From positions 1 through 63,976 of the forward strand of contig JAZRFE010000013.1 of NCBI GenBank assembly GCA_045661205.1: a stretch of 63,976 nt of DNA, given 5' to 3'. The notes below the pieces were generated by a model that had not been told where the DNA came from, made no database searches, and saw nothing but the letters and a program-made list of their open reading frames with translations. Origin of the DNA: HGM04593 sp045661205. Lineage in GTDB: Bacteria; Bacteroidota; Bacteroidia; Bacteroidales; Bacteroidaceae. The position numbers and the translations under genes were made by a program. Numbering within the stretch: the stretch's first letter is position 1; every line of letters starts with the position of its first letter. Of the stretch, positions 41,582-50,550 are shown piece after piece.

Positions 41582-42964
41582 CTACTGTTTTTCGTCGTAA
41601 AAGTTCCAATCGGGATAGAGGAATTTACAGTCGCGTTTTTCTTTATTCACGCGCACATAGGTTTTTTTCTGCTTCTCCTTTATCCATTTGCTCACCTTCT
41701 CCTCGCCAACTTTTGCCGTATAGAGCTGTTTCAGATAGTCGTAATCCTCGCGCATGTTGGCTTTGTGACCATCGACACGACTCTTCAGTTTCACTATCGC
41801 GCAAACTGTTGTACCATTGTTCTGCTCCATGACAAAAGGCTTTGAAATATCGCCCGGCTTCATATTCTCCACAACCGAAGCTACCTCTACGGGGAGGTTC
41901 TGAAGCTCGAATTTCGACTGTGACATTCCCTGATCGTTGTAGAACATCACACCGTTGTTGTTGCGGGTATCCTTGTCGTGAGAAATCTGCGACGCACCCT
42001 CTTCAAAAGTGAAGAGACCGTTGGTAATATCCTCTTTTATTGAGTCGAGACGAGCAAGCATGGCAGTGATGCTGTTATCCGAAACCTGGGGTTTGCGAAG
42101 GATGTGACGCACCTTCACTCTGTCGCCACGTTTCTCTATCAGCTGTATAATGTGGTAACCATACTCTGTTTCTACAATTTTAGAGACTTTGTTGGGGTCG
42201 GTAAGGTTAAATGCAACCGCAGCAAACTCGGGTGCCATTTCACCGCGTCCCCAGAAGGGACACTCACCGCCCATACGTGCAGTACCATTATCCTCGGAAT
42301 AGAGCAAAGCAAGTGTAGAGAATGGGGTTTCGCCATTGTTCACACGCTCGGCATATCCGCGAAGCTCGCTTTTAACACGCTCTATCTCCTCGAACTCAAT
42401 CTCGGGTTTCTGCGTAATTATTTGCACCTCGACCAAAGATGGCATATAAGGAATGCTGTCTTCGGGCAAGCTGTTGTAATACTTGCGTACAAGAGAAGGG
42501 GTAACCTTTACATCGCCTATAATATTTCGGCGGACTGCATCGGTGAGCATCATATTCTCGTAATATTCGAAGTACATTTCGCGTATCTGAGAATAGGGTT
42601 TACCAAGATACTCCTCCAACTTTTCTTTGGAGCCGGCACGAGCTATATTATTTTCAATCGCTCTGTCAACCTCTTTCATCACGTCCATTTCGCTGACCTC
42701 TACACTGTCGAGCCCTGCCTGATGGATGAAAAGCTGCTGAACGGCCAGATCCTCACCAACGACACAATAAGGGTCGCCGTCGAATCTTCTGCCCTCTTGA
42801 ACCCAAAAATCAATTGCATTCTCTATCTCTGAACGCAAAATCGCCTTATCGCCGACAACCCATTCGACCTGGTCGATAACATTTTCCTGTGCCGACGATA
42901 AAGTGACAAAGCAGCAACAGAGTGCCGCCAACATCCATTTACCAAACAAAATATTTAATTTCAT
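41582..42964 (-). CDS. surA: SurA-like periplasmic peptidyl-prolyl isomerase
   Basis: 460 residues. Signal peptide ends near LSSAQ (25). A SurA N-terminal chaperone domain (VIDQVEWVVGDKAILRSEIENA) is followed by two parvulin (PpiC) domains, the first near 175-275 (YSEDNGTARMGGECPFWGRGEMAPEF) and the second near 280-390 (VKVRHILRKPQV, then DKDTRNNNGVMF). It folds outer-membrane proteins. Upstream are two more chaperone-like genes, downstream the OstA-like gene; gaps are small, so one transcript is likely. Confidence 0.93.
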   Translation of the reverse strand: MKLNILFGKWMLAALCCCFVTLSSAQENVIDQVEWVVGDKAILRSEIENAIDFWVQEGRRFDGDPYCVVGEDLAVQQLFIHQAGLDSVEVSEMDVMKEVDRAIENNIARAGSKEKLEEYLGKPYSQIREMYFEYYENMMLTDAVRRNIIGDVKVTPSLVRKYYNSLPEDSIPYMPSLVEVQIITQKPEIEFEEIERVKSELRGYAERVNNGETPFSTLALLYSEDNGTARMGGECPFWGRGEMAPEFAAVAFNLTDPNKVSKIVETEYGYHIIQLIEKRGDRVKVRHILRKPQVSDNSITAMLARLDSIKEDITNGLFTFEEGASQISHDKDTRNNNGVMFYNDQGMSQSKFELQNLPVEVASVVENMKPGDISKPFVMEQNNGTTVCAIVKLKSRVDGHKANMREDYDYLKQLYTAKVGEEKVSKWIKEKQKKTYVRVNKEKRDCKFLYPDWNFYDEKQ

Positions 42965-43005
42965 CCTTATCTTCGTTAATTACAAACTTTCGCACCCGCT
43001 AAAAA

Positions 43006-43875
43006 CTATTCGGCAGACCGACCGTCGTTATAAAAAATCACATCGCCACTTTTCAATGCCTCGTCATATATATCTCGTTTCACTTTCTGCAAGAACTCGG
43101 CCTTGCGCGAGTTTACCAACAGCTCTTTTATCTCGCCCTCGGCAAGATCGAGAGGTTTCAACTCGCCTATGGGCAGGTAGTCTATTACATTTATCATGTA
43201 TACCGACGCCGAGTCGCTGAACTCGACCATCTTTTTCTCGGATACCTTTCGACGCAACTCATCCTCGCCAAGCGACACTTTTGATGCTATCACCGACAGA
43301 GGAGTCCATGAGTCGTGGAAATATTCGTAGACCTGAGCATTTGTAAGAGTGTATTTCTCCAATTTCTCCAAATCCTCGGGTTCGGTGCTCTTGCACCAAC
43401 GGCGTACAGCATCCATTTTGGGAGCCTTTTTCGATACTTTCAGCAACAAGCCTTTGAGCATAGGCTCTTCCATCTTGAACATCAGTTTGTTGCTTTCGTA
43501 AAAGGCCGAAACCTCTTCGGGGAGTATCTCCTTGTCGAGCTGCTGAGCCACCAAACGCTCTTGATAGATATTCAGCATGAGCGATTTTTTGTAGTTGTCT
43601 ATCAGGCGGGCAATATCTTTTGAAGAAGAGACGTTGCGCTTGGCCTGATTGTACAGAAGCACATCCTCGAGCCAATGCTCCACATATTTCTGCACAAATT
43701 CGGCACTATCCTTTATCATTCTGTCCGACGCAAGCATCTGCTCCACGTCCTCTTTATACAAAAAGTCAGTACCCACCCCCACAAGAGGTGTTTTTCCTCC
43801 ATGATCAATTTTGTCGCCACACGACACAAAGACAAGCGTCGCGACAAGAGCAAAAAGCATATGTTTCAGTTTCAT
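43006..43875 (-). CDS. SurA/PrsA-type lipoprotein, no visible catalytic parvulin core
   Basis: 289 residues. Lipobox FVSC (Cys19) gives a lipoprotein. The sequence from VGVGTDFLYKEDVEQMLASD is the helical N-terminal arm of SurA/PrsA-like chaperones; the C-terminal helix LVNSRKAEFLQKVKRDIYDEAL is the matching arm. Between them the parvulin catalytic core is too short and lacks the usual GxLG and HIL motifs, so this is likely a holdase rather than an isomerase. It lies between the surA-like gene and the PpiC gene. A strong promoter lies so close that the message might be leaderless; Met6 is an alternative start. Confidence 0.85.
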   Translation of the reverse strand: MKLKHMLFALVATLVFVSCGDKIDHGGKTPLVGVGTDFLYKEDVEQMLASDRMIKDSAEFVQKYVEHWLEDVLLYNQAKRNVSSSKDIARLIDNYKKSLMLNIYQERLVAQQLDKEILPEEVSAFYESNKLMFKMEEPMLKGLLLKVSKKAPKMDAVRRWCKSTEPEDLEKLEKYTLTNAQVYEYFHDSWTPLSVIASKVSLGEDELRRKVSEKKMVEFSDSASVYMINVIDYLPIGELKPLDLAEGEIKELLVNSRKAEFLQKVKRDIYDEALKSGDVIFYNDGRSAE

Positions 43876-43880
43876 AAAGG

Positions 43881-43911
43881 CAAATATAGTGACTTGAACA
43901 GTAACATCAAT
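43881..43911 (-). promoter_or_regulatory. Promoter just before the SurA-type lipoprotein gene
   Basis: TATATTTG (43881-43888), 19 bases, TTG (43908-43911) on the minus strand: a full match. Transcription would start at about 43875, on the annotated start codon. Confidence 0.55.
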
Positions 43912-45316
43912 GATTATTAACTGTTTTTAAAACATCTTGATAAACTTCAACTTTGTACTTTTTGTGCAGACTCTTCAGCCACTCCTTTTCGAGCTGTTGC
44001 TGGTAGTCGTTCACAACAAACCCGCTGACATCTTTGTAGCTCTCGGGCTTTTTCTTAAGGATTTTGCCGACAGTACCGACTATTTTGTAGCCTCTTTTTG
44101 TTCTGCCACCCTTTCCCTGACCAAAGACCTCTTTGTCCACCCAAGCGTTCTCACCGATAGGAAAAACTCCCGGTTCTATTCTTATTGTACACACAGAGTC
44201 TTTCATGAAGTTGGCCTCGACGATGCTTTTGTATTCGTCTATGGGCACATCTTTCAACAGCTCCTGCGCCTTGCGCAACTCCTCGTTGCTGTTGCAGTAG
44301 ATTAACGCACCGCGGAAATGGGGAGCATCGAATTTATATCTTTTCTTGTTCTTCTTGAAGAATTTCTCCAAGCCCTCTTTGTCATCGGCAGCCTTTTGCC
44401 ACACCTCGCGATTGCTCACTTCGAAGAAGAGGAGTCCTTCACGATATTCGCGCATCAGATTTCCAAATTCGGGGTATTTTGTTTCGAGCAGGCTATCCTC
44501 GCGAGCCAATGCCTGTTCGGGGGTGGTTCCGGGAGCCATTTTTGCTGCCAGCTGGTAACCTAATCTGTATCGTGCAACAGCTTTCACATGGCGTTTTTCC
44601 AATATGGACATTATATTGGCGCGATACTTCTGATACGAGCCGAAAGGACGCTGAGAGTGACGTTTGATTATATGATAGCCCGCAGGCGACGACACAGGGT
44701 AGGAGAAACCACCATCCTTCAGAGAGAATGCGACATCCTCAAACTCTTTGTATGTCTGTCCGCGAACAATCTCGAATGTATCGGGAACAGTGTTCATGAA
44801 TTTCTGCACAACAGCCTCGAAACTTGCATCGGCGTTAAGCATACGGAATGCCGAGTCTGCCTGTGCCTTTGCAAGAGTCCTAGCTTCGAGCGAGGCATTC
44901 TGTTGCAGAGGGAATATCACCTGCGACACTTTTATAAAGCCGTCACGACCGATGGTAGCAGAGTCTTTGGCGTAGATTTTATGAGCCTCGCGCTCCATAT
45001 AATCCTTGTCGATGAGGTAATCCTCGGCCTGACGCGCGCGGTCGGCCTTAAACTCCTCGATAAAGGAACTTAAGGTGTCTATACCCTGCGCCTTGGCCTC
45101 GGCAACCTTCAGTTTGAAATCAATGTACATAGGCAGATATTCCTTTACAGCCTTCGACTTGCCCTCAATTGCAGCATTGTTCTTGTTGAACGCATATTCA
45201 AACTCGGACCTCGTAACATCGGTGCCTGCAATATTCATCAGCACCGGGTCGGCACTCTGCCCCATCATGGAGACAGAGGCAAGAAACATCAAACCTAATA
45301 CACTGTTTTTTCTCAT
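43907..45316 (-). CDS. PpiC-type peptidyl-prolyl isomerase/chaperone, periplasmic
   Basis: 469 residues with a signal peptide (MRKNSVLGLMFLASVSMMGQ). Helical arm 25-115, a parvulin domain about 118-225 (FIKVSQVIFPLQQNAS, then DGGFSYPVSSPAGYHIIKRHSQ), and a long C-terminal region about 300-469 ending in helices. The genes at 41582-45316 form three consecutive SurA/PrsA relatives. All are read leftward from behind guaB and end in the OstA-like gene, indicating a dedicated outer-membrane biogenesis cassette. Confidence 0.9.
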   Translation of the reverse strand: MRKNSVLGLMFLASVSMMGQSADPVLMNIAGTDVTRSEFEYAFNKNNAAIEGKSKAVKEYLPMYIDFKLKVAEAKAQGIDTLSSFIEEFKADRARQAEDYLIDKDYMEREAHKIYAKDSATIGRDGFIKVSQVIFPLQQNASLEARTLAKAQADSAFRMLNADASFEAVVQKFMNTVPDTFEIVRGQTYKEFEDVAFSLKDGGFSYPVSSPAGYHIIKRHSQRPFGSYQKYRANIMSILEKRHVKAVARYRLGYQLAAKMAPGTTPEQALAREDSLLETKYPEFGNLMREYREGLLFFEVSNREVWQKAADDKEGLEKFFKKNKKRYKFDAPHFRGALIYCNSNEELRKAQELLKDVPIDEYKSIVEANFMKDSVCTIRIEPGVFPIGENAWVDKEVFGQGKGGRTKRGYKIVGTVGKILKKKPESYKDVSGFVVNDYQQQLEKEWLKSLHKKYKVEVYQDVLKTVNNH

Positions 45317-45332
45317 TGTTCGTAGTTTTCTT

Positions 45333-45351
45333 GTTCGGGCACCGCCCGAAC
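45333..45351. terminator. Hairpin after guaB
   Basis: GTTCGGGC (45333-45340) and GCCCGAAC (45344-45351) with a 3-base loop, 6 bases past the guaB stop. No T run follows on the minus strand (AAGAAAAC), so it may stabilise the 3' end or act only partly. Confidence 0.5.
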
Positions 45352-45356
45352 ATTTA

Positions 45357-46832
45357 TTATTCGGGACGGCTGTAGTTGGGAGCCTCGCTTGTGATAGCCA
45401 CGTCGTGGGGGTGACTCTCGAGCACTCCGGCGTTTGTTATTCTTACAAATTTAGCATCGTGCAGACTCTCAATGTCGGCAGCACCGCAATAGCCCATACC
45501 CGAGCGCAGACCTCCGGCAAGCTGATAGATAACCTCGAAGAGTGTTCCCTTGTAAGGCACGCGTGCAGCGATACCCTCGGGCACGAGCTTCTTCTTGTCA
45601 GCCTGATCGGCCTGGAAATATCTATCTTTAGAGCCATTCTCCATAGCTTCGAGCGAGCCCATGCCACGGTATGACTTGAACTTTCTACCATTGAAGATGA
45701 TGGTGTCACCGGGAGACTCCTCGGTACCCGCAACAAGCGAACCAATCATCACTGATGTTCCACCTGCGGCCAATGCCTTTACGATGTCGCCCGAGTAGCG
45801 CAAACCACCGTCTGCAATCAAAGGCACACCTGTACCCTCAAGAGCCTTTGCAACATCATATATAGCCGAGAGCTGAGGAACGCCCACACCTGCAACCACG
45901 CGGGTGGTACAGATTGAACCCGGGCCGATACCCACCTTCACTGCGTCAGCACCTGCCTCGGCAAGCATCTTGGCAGCCTCGCCTGTCGCAACGTTACCGA
46001 CAACGATATCAATTCCGGGGAATTTGGCTTTAGCCTCTTTGAGTTTCTGAACAACACCTGCCGAGTGGCCGTGAGCTGTATCGATGATGATGGCGTCGAC
46101 ACCTGCCTCTACGAGAGCAGCGATACGATCCATTGCATCCATAGTAACACCTACACCGGCTGCTACACGCAGACGTCCCTTGCTATCCTTGCAAGCCATA
46201 GGCTTGTCCTGAGCCTTTGTAATATCCTTGTAAGTGATGAGGCCAACGAGTTTGCCGTTTGCATCAACCACAGGGAGTTTCTCTATCTTGTTCTCCTGAA
46301 GAATCTTTGTTGCTAGCTCCATGTCAGTCTTCTGAGTGGTGACAACAAGGTTCTCGCTTGTCATAACCTCGGAGATGGGACGCTCCATGCACGACTCGAA
46401 ACGGAGGTCGCGGTTGGTAACGATACCCACAAGTTTGTTCTCGTCATCAACAACGGGGATACCACCGATGTGGTACTCGGCCATAAGTTCGAGAGCATCC
46501 TTTACGATTGCGTTCACCGAGATGGTCACAGGGTCGTATATCATACCGTTCTCGGCACGCTTAACGATAGCTACCTGATGAGCCTGCTCCTCTATCGACA
46601 TGTTCTTATGAATAACACCGATACCTCCCTCGCGAGCGATGGCGATAGCCATTTTTGCCTCGGTTACAGTGTCCATAGCCGCTGTAACAAAGGGAACGTT
46701 CAAGGTAATATTTCTTGAAAACTTGGTTTTAAGGCTGACGTCCTTGGGAAGAACCTCAGAGTATGCAGGGACAAGTAAAAGGTCGTCAAATGTGAGACCG
46801 TCCATCACGATTTTGTCTGTTATAAAATTCAT
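45357..46832 (-). CDS. guaB: IMP dehydrogenase
   Basis: 491 residues; oxidises IMP to XMP, first committed step to GMP. Seen: TFDDLLLVPAYSEVLP, two CBS domains inserted at about 95-205 (LMAEYHIGGIPVVD and IEKLPVVDANGKLVG), the GIGPGSICTTRVVAGVG loop with the catalytic Cys, IADGGLRYSGDIVKALAAG, and the YRGMGSLEAM flap. Starts 12 bases after recQ ends. Length and motif set are complete. Confidence 0.99.
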   Translation of the reverse strand: MNFITDKIVMDGLTFDDLLLVPAYSEVLPKDVSLKTKFSRNITLNVPFVTAAMDTVTEAKMAIAIAREGGIGVIHKNMSIEEQAHQVAIVKRAENGMIYDPVTISVNAIVKDALELMAEYHIGGIPVVDDENKLVGIVTNRDLRFESCMERPISEVMTSENLVVTTQKTDMELATKILQENKIEKLPVVDANGKLVGLITYKDITKAQDKPMACKDSKGRLRVAAGVGVTMDAMDRIAALVEAGVDAIIIDTAHGHSAGVVQKLKEAKAKFPGIDIVVGNVATGEAAKMLAEAGADAVKVGIGPGSICTTRVVAGVGVPQLSAIYDVAKALEGTGVPLIADGGLRYSGDIVKALAAGGTSVMIGSLVAGTEESPGDTIIFNGRKFKSYRGMGSLEAMENGSKDRYFQADQADKKKLVPEGIAARVPYKGTLFEVIYQLAGGLRSGMGYCGAADIESLHDAKFVRITNAGVLESHPHDVAITSEAPNYSRPE

Positions 46833-46844
46833 AAGATATATTTT

Positions 46845-49019
46845 TTAATTTGCCATTTCTGAAATAAATTTAACACGTACGAGCCTTACCTCTTCTTCGC
46901 TGTAATCTGCTCCAAGCTCGTTCATAGCGATATCAAGATTGTCGGTGTCGGAGTTCTTGAAGTATGAGTATATATCCTCAAGGTTCTCTTCGTCCATAAT
47001 CTCTTCGAGGAAATAATCGATATTGAGTTTTGTTCCCGAATATACGATTGCTTCTATTTCGTCGAGAAGTTCTTCGAACTCCACTCCCTTGCTTATCGCG
47101 AGGTCGTCCAACGCAACTTTGCGGTCGATGGCCTGTATGATGCTCACCTTAATCTTGGACTTGTTCACCACCGTACGTACGCGGAAGTCGTCGGGGCGCA
47201 CAATCTCGTTCTCTTCGCAGTGACGTCTGATAAGTGCGCAGAACTCTTCGCCGTAACGTTTGGCCTTGCCGGCACCAACACCTGTGATGTTCTGCAACTC
47301 CTCTATCTTCACGGGATATGTGGTAGCCATTGCCTCGAGCGAAGGATCCTGGAATATCACATAGGGAGGAAGCTCCAACTGTTTGGCTATCTTCTTGCGC
47401 AGATTCTTGAGCATTGCGTAGAGCTCGGGGTCTACTGCAAAAGTGCCGCCGCCACGCATCACTGTCTCCTCCTCTTCGAAGTCCTTGTCTTCTACAATCT
47501 TGAAAGAGCAGGGGTTTTCGAGGAATGCACGACCGACATCGGTAACTTTAAGAAGTCCGTAGTTCTCTACATCTTTGCTTATGTAACCTGCGATGACCGC
47601 CTGTCGTATCACTGCGTTCCATCGTTTCACATCGTCGCCATTGCCACTACCGAAGCACTCAAGTTCTTCGTGTTTGTGCGAGAGCACGTCGCTGGTCTCT
47701 TTGCCCAAGAGGACATCTATCACATACTCGGCCTTGAAGTTCTCTTTAAGAGCAATGACTGCCTCTATGAGCAGTTCGAGCATATCGCGAGCCTCGACTT
47801 GTTTTTTGGGATTGATACAGTTGTCGCAATTTCCGCAGTTGTCCACCTCGTATGCTTCGCCAAAGTAGTGCAAAAGCAATTTGCGACGACATACAGACGA
47901 CTCGGCATAGGCTGTGGTCTCGCGCAGGAGCTGTCGGCCGATGTCCTGCTCGGCAAGAGGCTTGCCTTCGAGGAACTTTTCGAGTTTCTGCAAATCTTTA
48001 TTGTTATAGAATGCAATACAGCGTCCCTCGCCTCCGTCGCGACCTGCGCGTCCGGTCTCTTGGTAGTAACCCTCGAGGCTCTTGGGAATGTCGTAGTGTA
48101 TCACATATCTCACATCGGGTTTGTCGATGCCCATTCCGAAAGCAATGGTCGCCACAATGACGTCTATCTTCTCCATGATGAAGTCGTCCTGTGTCTGCGA
48201 CCTCATGGCCGAGTCCATACCTGCATGGTAGGCCTTTGCCTGTATATCGTTGGCTTGCAGAATTTCGGCAAGTTCTTCTACTTTTTTCCGACTCAAGCAA
48301 TATATGATACCCGACTTACCCTGGTTCATCTTTATGAACTTGATAACATCCTTGTCGACATTCTTTGTCTTGGGACGCACCTCGTAGTAGAGGTTGGGGC
48401 GATTGAACGACGATTTAAAATCTTTGGCCTTCTGAATACCGAGGCTCTTTTTGATATCGTCGCGCACCTTTTTGGTAGCAGTTGCCGTCAAGGCGATAAC
48501 CGGAGCACTGCCTATTTCGTTTATGATGGGTCGTATGCGGCGATACTCGGGACGGAAATCGTGTCCCCACTCCGAGATACAGTGTGCCTCGTCAACCGCA
48601 TAGAATGATATTTTTATAGTCTTAAGGAACTCCACGTTCTCCTCTTTTGTGAGAGACTCGGGAGCTACATATAAAAGTTTGGTCTTGCCCGAAAGGATAT
48701 CTGCCTTTACATCCTCTATTGCCTGCTTGGTCAATGAAGAGTTCAAGAAATGTGCAACGCCATCTATTTCGTTCAAGTTTCTTATAGCATCAACCTGATT
48801 TTTCATCAGGGCTATCAAAGGAGAGATGACAATGGCCGTACCGTCCATGATGAGCGACGGCAACTGATAACACAAAGACTTGCCTCCGCCGGTAGGCATA
48901 AGCACAAAAGTATCTTTGCCGTCAAGCAGATTTTTTATGACAGCCTCTTGATCCCCCTTAAATGCATCGAAGCCGAAATTCCTTTTTAAGACCTCGATTA
49001 AATTGTACTTTTTAGTCAT
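46845..49019 (-). CDS. recQ: ATP-dependent DNA helicase RecQ
   Basis: 724 residues. Helicase motifs: LMPTGGGKSLCYQLP (I), VDEAHCISEWGHDFRPEY (II), LTATATKKV (III), IIYCLSRKKVE (IV) and ETGRAGRDGGEG (VI). The zinc-binding region has CRRKLLLHYFGE and CGNCDNC. A winged-helix domain follows, then an HRDC domain (about 530-615) and a further C-terminal acidic extension. It has its own leader with a TAACTTTG element and a repeat shared with metF. Confidence 0.98.
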   Translation of the reverse strand: MTKKYNLIEVLKRNFGFDAFKGDQEAVIKNLLDGKDTFVLMPTGGGKSLCYQLPSLIMDGTAIVISPLIALMKNQVDAIRNLNEIDGVAHFLNSSLTKQAIEDVKADILSGKTKLLYVAPESLTKEENVEFLKTIKISFYAVDEAHCISEWGHDFRPEYRRIRPIINEIGSAPVIALTATATKKVRDDIKKSLGIQKAKDFKSSFNRPNLYYEVRPKTKNVDKDVIKFIKMNQGKSGIIYCLSRKKVEELAEILQANDIQAKAYHAGMDSAMRSQTQDDFIMEKIDVIVATIAFGMGIDKPDVRYVIHYDIPKSLEGYYQETGRAGRDGGEGRCIAFYNNKDLQKLEKFLEGKPLAEQDIGRQLLRETTAYAESSVCRRKLLLHYFGEAYEVDNCGNCDNCINPKKQVEARDMLELLIEAVIALKENFKAEYVIDVLLGKETSDVLSHKHEELECFGSGNGDDVKRWNAVIRQAVIAGYISKDVENYGLLKVTDVGRAFLENPCSFKIVEDKDFEEEETVMRGGGTFAVDPELYAMLKNLRKKIAKQLELPPYVIFQDPSLEAMATTYPVKIEELQNITGVGAGKAKRYGEEFCALIRRHCEENEIVRPDDFRVRTVVNKSKIKVSIIQAIDRKVALDDLAISKGVEFEELLDEIEAIVYSGTKLNIDYFLEEIMDEENLEDIYSYFKNSDTDNLDIAMNELGADYSEEEVRLVRVKFISEMAN

Positions 49020-49056
49020 TTTGCTATATATGGCAATATTTGAAAAACAAAATAGT

Positions 49057-49115
49057 GCAAGCGAGTGAGTGAAAAATTATTTTTCATTCGCAACAAACAT
49101 AGCCTATGCTTGCAA
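49057..49115 (-). repeat. Leader repeat, copy B (recQ)
   Basis: Blocks GCAAGCGAGTGAGTGAAA, ATTCGCAACA and TAGCCTAT on the plus strand. The same blocks, in a different order, occur at 35498-35570 before metF. Confidence 0.45.
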
Positions 49116-49125
49116 TATTATATGA

Positions 49126-49133
49126 CAAAGTTA
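49126..49133 (-). promoter_or_regulatory. Promoter (-7 element) of recQ
   Basis: TAACTTTG on the minus strand, with TTTG about 21 bases upstream. Leader about 100 bases, containing the repeat. Confidence 0.5.
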
Positions 49134-49285
49134 TAAAACAAGTACGCAAAAGAGCAAATTTTTCCGAACATATTTTTATACAAAATTGCATTTTCCGACA
49201 TAAAAGTTTGCCAAAAAATATCTTTTAACAGTTCCATCTGTACAAAATGGCATTTTAACCGGCAAAAGGCCAACTGTTTACAAGC

Positions 49286-49327
49286 AAAGTGCCCCACTTT
49301 TTCACAAAGCAGGGCACTTTTTTTTAA
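49286..49327. terminator. Hairpin after clpX
   Basis: AAAGTGCCC (49286-49294) pairs with GGGCACTTT (49312-49320). The long T run is on the plus strand; on the minus strand, where clpX is read, the tail is only TTTG. It overlaps the clpX end region. Confidence 0.55.
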
Positions 49328-50547
49328 TTTTGAAAATCCGAGGGGTTGCATTTCGCAAACTGCGTGCTTGCATACTCTTTGGTTATGCGGCAGCTCTTCT
49401 CGTTCATCGAGGGCATTTCGTACATTTTGTCCATCATCACCGACTCCACTATCGACCTGAGACCGCGCGCACCGAGTTTATACTCGAGAGCTTTATCCAC
49501 CACATATTCGAGCGCGTCGTCGTCGAAGACAAGCTCAACTCCATCCATCTCCATGAGCTTTATATACTGCTTGACGATAGAGTTCTTCGGCTCGGTAAGG
49601 ATATTCCTCAACGCTGTGCGGTCGAGAGGTTTCAGGAAAGTTAGAATGGGCAGACGACCCACAATCTCGGGGATAAGACCGAAAGAGCGCAAATCCTGAG
49701 GAAGGACATATTTCATTATGTTGTCCTTGTCTATATTCAGATTGTTCTGAACCGAATTGTAACCCACCACATGGGTGTTGAGACGTTGGGCAATTTTTCT
49801 CTCTATTCCATCGAATGCTCCACCACAGATGAAAAGGATGTTGCGTGTGTTCACAGGAATCATTTTCTGCTCGGGGTGCTTGCGACCTCCCTGTGGGGGC
49901 ACGTTCACAATAGAGCCTTCAAGCAGTTTCAGCAGACCCTGCTGCACACCCTCACCGCTGACGTCGCGGGTGATGGAGGGATTGTCGCCTTTGCGGGCAA
50001 TCTTGTCAATCTCGTCGATAAAGACGATGCCTCGCTCGGCAGCCTCAACATCGTAGTCGGCAGCCTGCAACAGACGCGTCAGAAGACTCTCGATATCCTC
50101 GCCCACATATCCTGCCTCGGTGAGCACCGTAGCGTCCACGATGGTAAAGGGTACCTTAAGCAGACGTGCAATGGTGCGTGCAAGCAATGTTTTTCCCGTA
50201 CCTGTGCTACCCACCATTATGATGTTGCTCTTCTCTATTTCCACTTCGTCACCGCTATCATGTTGCATCAGACGCTTATAGTGGTTGTAGACCGACACCG
50301 AGAGCACTCGTTTGGCCTCATCCTGTCCTATCACATAATTATCGAGAAAAGCCTTTATCTCTTTGGGTTTGGGGAGTTCTTTCAGTTCAAAGTCGGACTT
50401 TGCAAGCAAATTCTCCTCGCGAAGAATTTCGTGAGCCTGCTCGACACAACTCGTACATATATAACCGCTCATGCCGCTTATGAGCATTCCGGCCTCGTTC
50501 TCCGTTCTACCACAAAAGCTGCATCTTCTTTTGGATTTTTCAGTCAT
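49324..50547 (-). CDS. clpX: ClpX, ATPase subunit of the ClpXP protease
   Basis: 407 residues. N-terminal C4 zinc finger (CSFCGR...CTSC), Walker A VGSTGTGKTLLART, Walker B GIVFIDEIDKIAR, the ClpP-binding region near 265-275, sensor and GAR box GARGLRSIVE. It unfolds substrates and feeds them to ClpP. Starts three bases after clpP ends, and tig-clpP-clpX is the conserved bacterial order. Confidence 0.99.
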   Translation of the reverse strand: MTEKSKRRCSFCGRTENEAGMLISGMSGYICTSCVEQAHEILREENLLAKSDFELKELPKPKEIKAFLDNYVIGQDEAKRVLSVSVYNHYKRLMQHDSGDEVEIEKSNIIMVGSTGTGKTLLARTIARLLKVPFTIVDATVLTEAGYVGEDIESLLTRLLQAADYDVEAAERGIVFIDEIDKIARKGDNPSITRDVSGEGVQQGLLKLLEGSIVNVPPQGGRKHPEQKMIPVNTRNILFICGGAFDGIERKIAQRLNTHVVGYNSVQNNLNIDKDNIMKYVLPQDLRSFGLIPEIVGRLPILTFLKPLDRTALRNILTEPKNSIVKQYIKLMEMDGVELVFDDDALEYVVDKALEYKLGARGLRSIVESVMMDKMYEMPSMNEKSCRITKEYASTQFAKCNPSDFQN

Positions 50548-50550
50548 AGA

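Larger units (their letters stand above)
49020..49323 (-). other. Intergenic region between clpX and recQ
   Basis: About 304 bases. No gene: the only frame here (49118-49351) is low in family-like sequence and overlaps clpX antiparallel-free but in another frame. It holds the clpX hairpin, the recQ -7 element (TAACTTTG, 49126-49133) and leader repeat copy B. Confidence 0.6.

Noticed and set aside
47220..48608. 462-codon open frame on the plus strand
   Set aside because: Antisense to recQ, whose helicase motifs are complete. The shadow has no domain.
49118..49351. 77-codon frame between clpX and recQ
   Set aside because: Overlaps the clpX 3' end and the recQ leader, lacks any family pattern, and ends at the recQ promoter.
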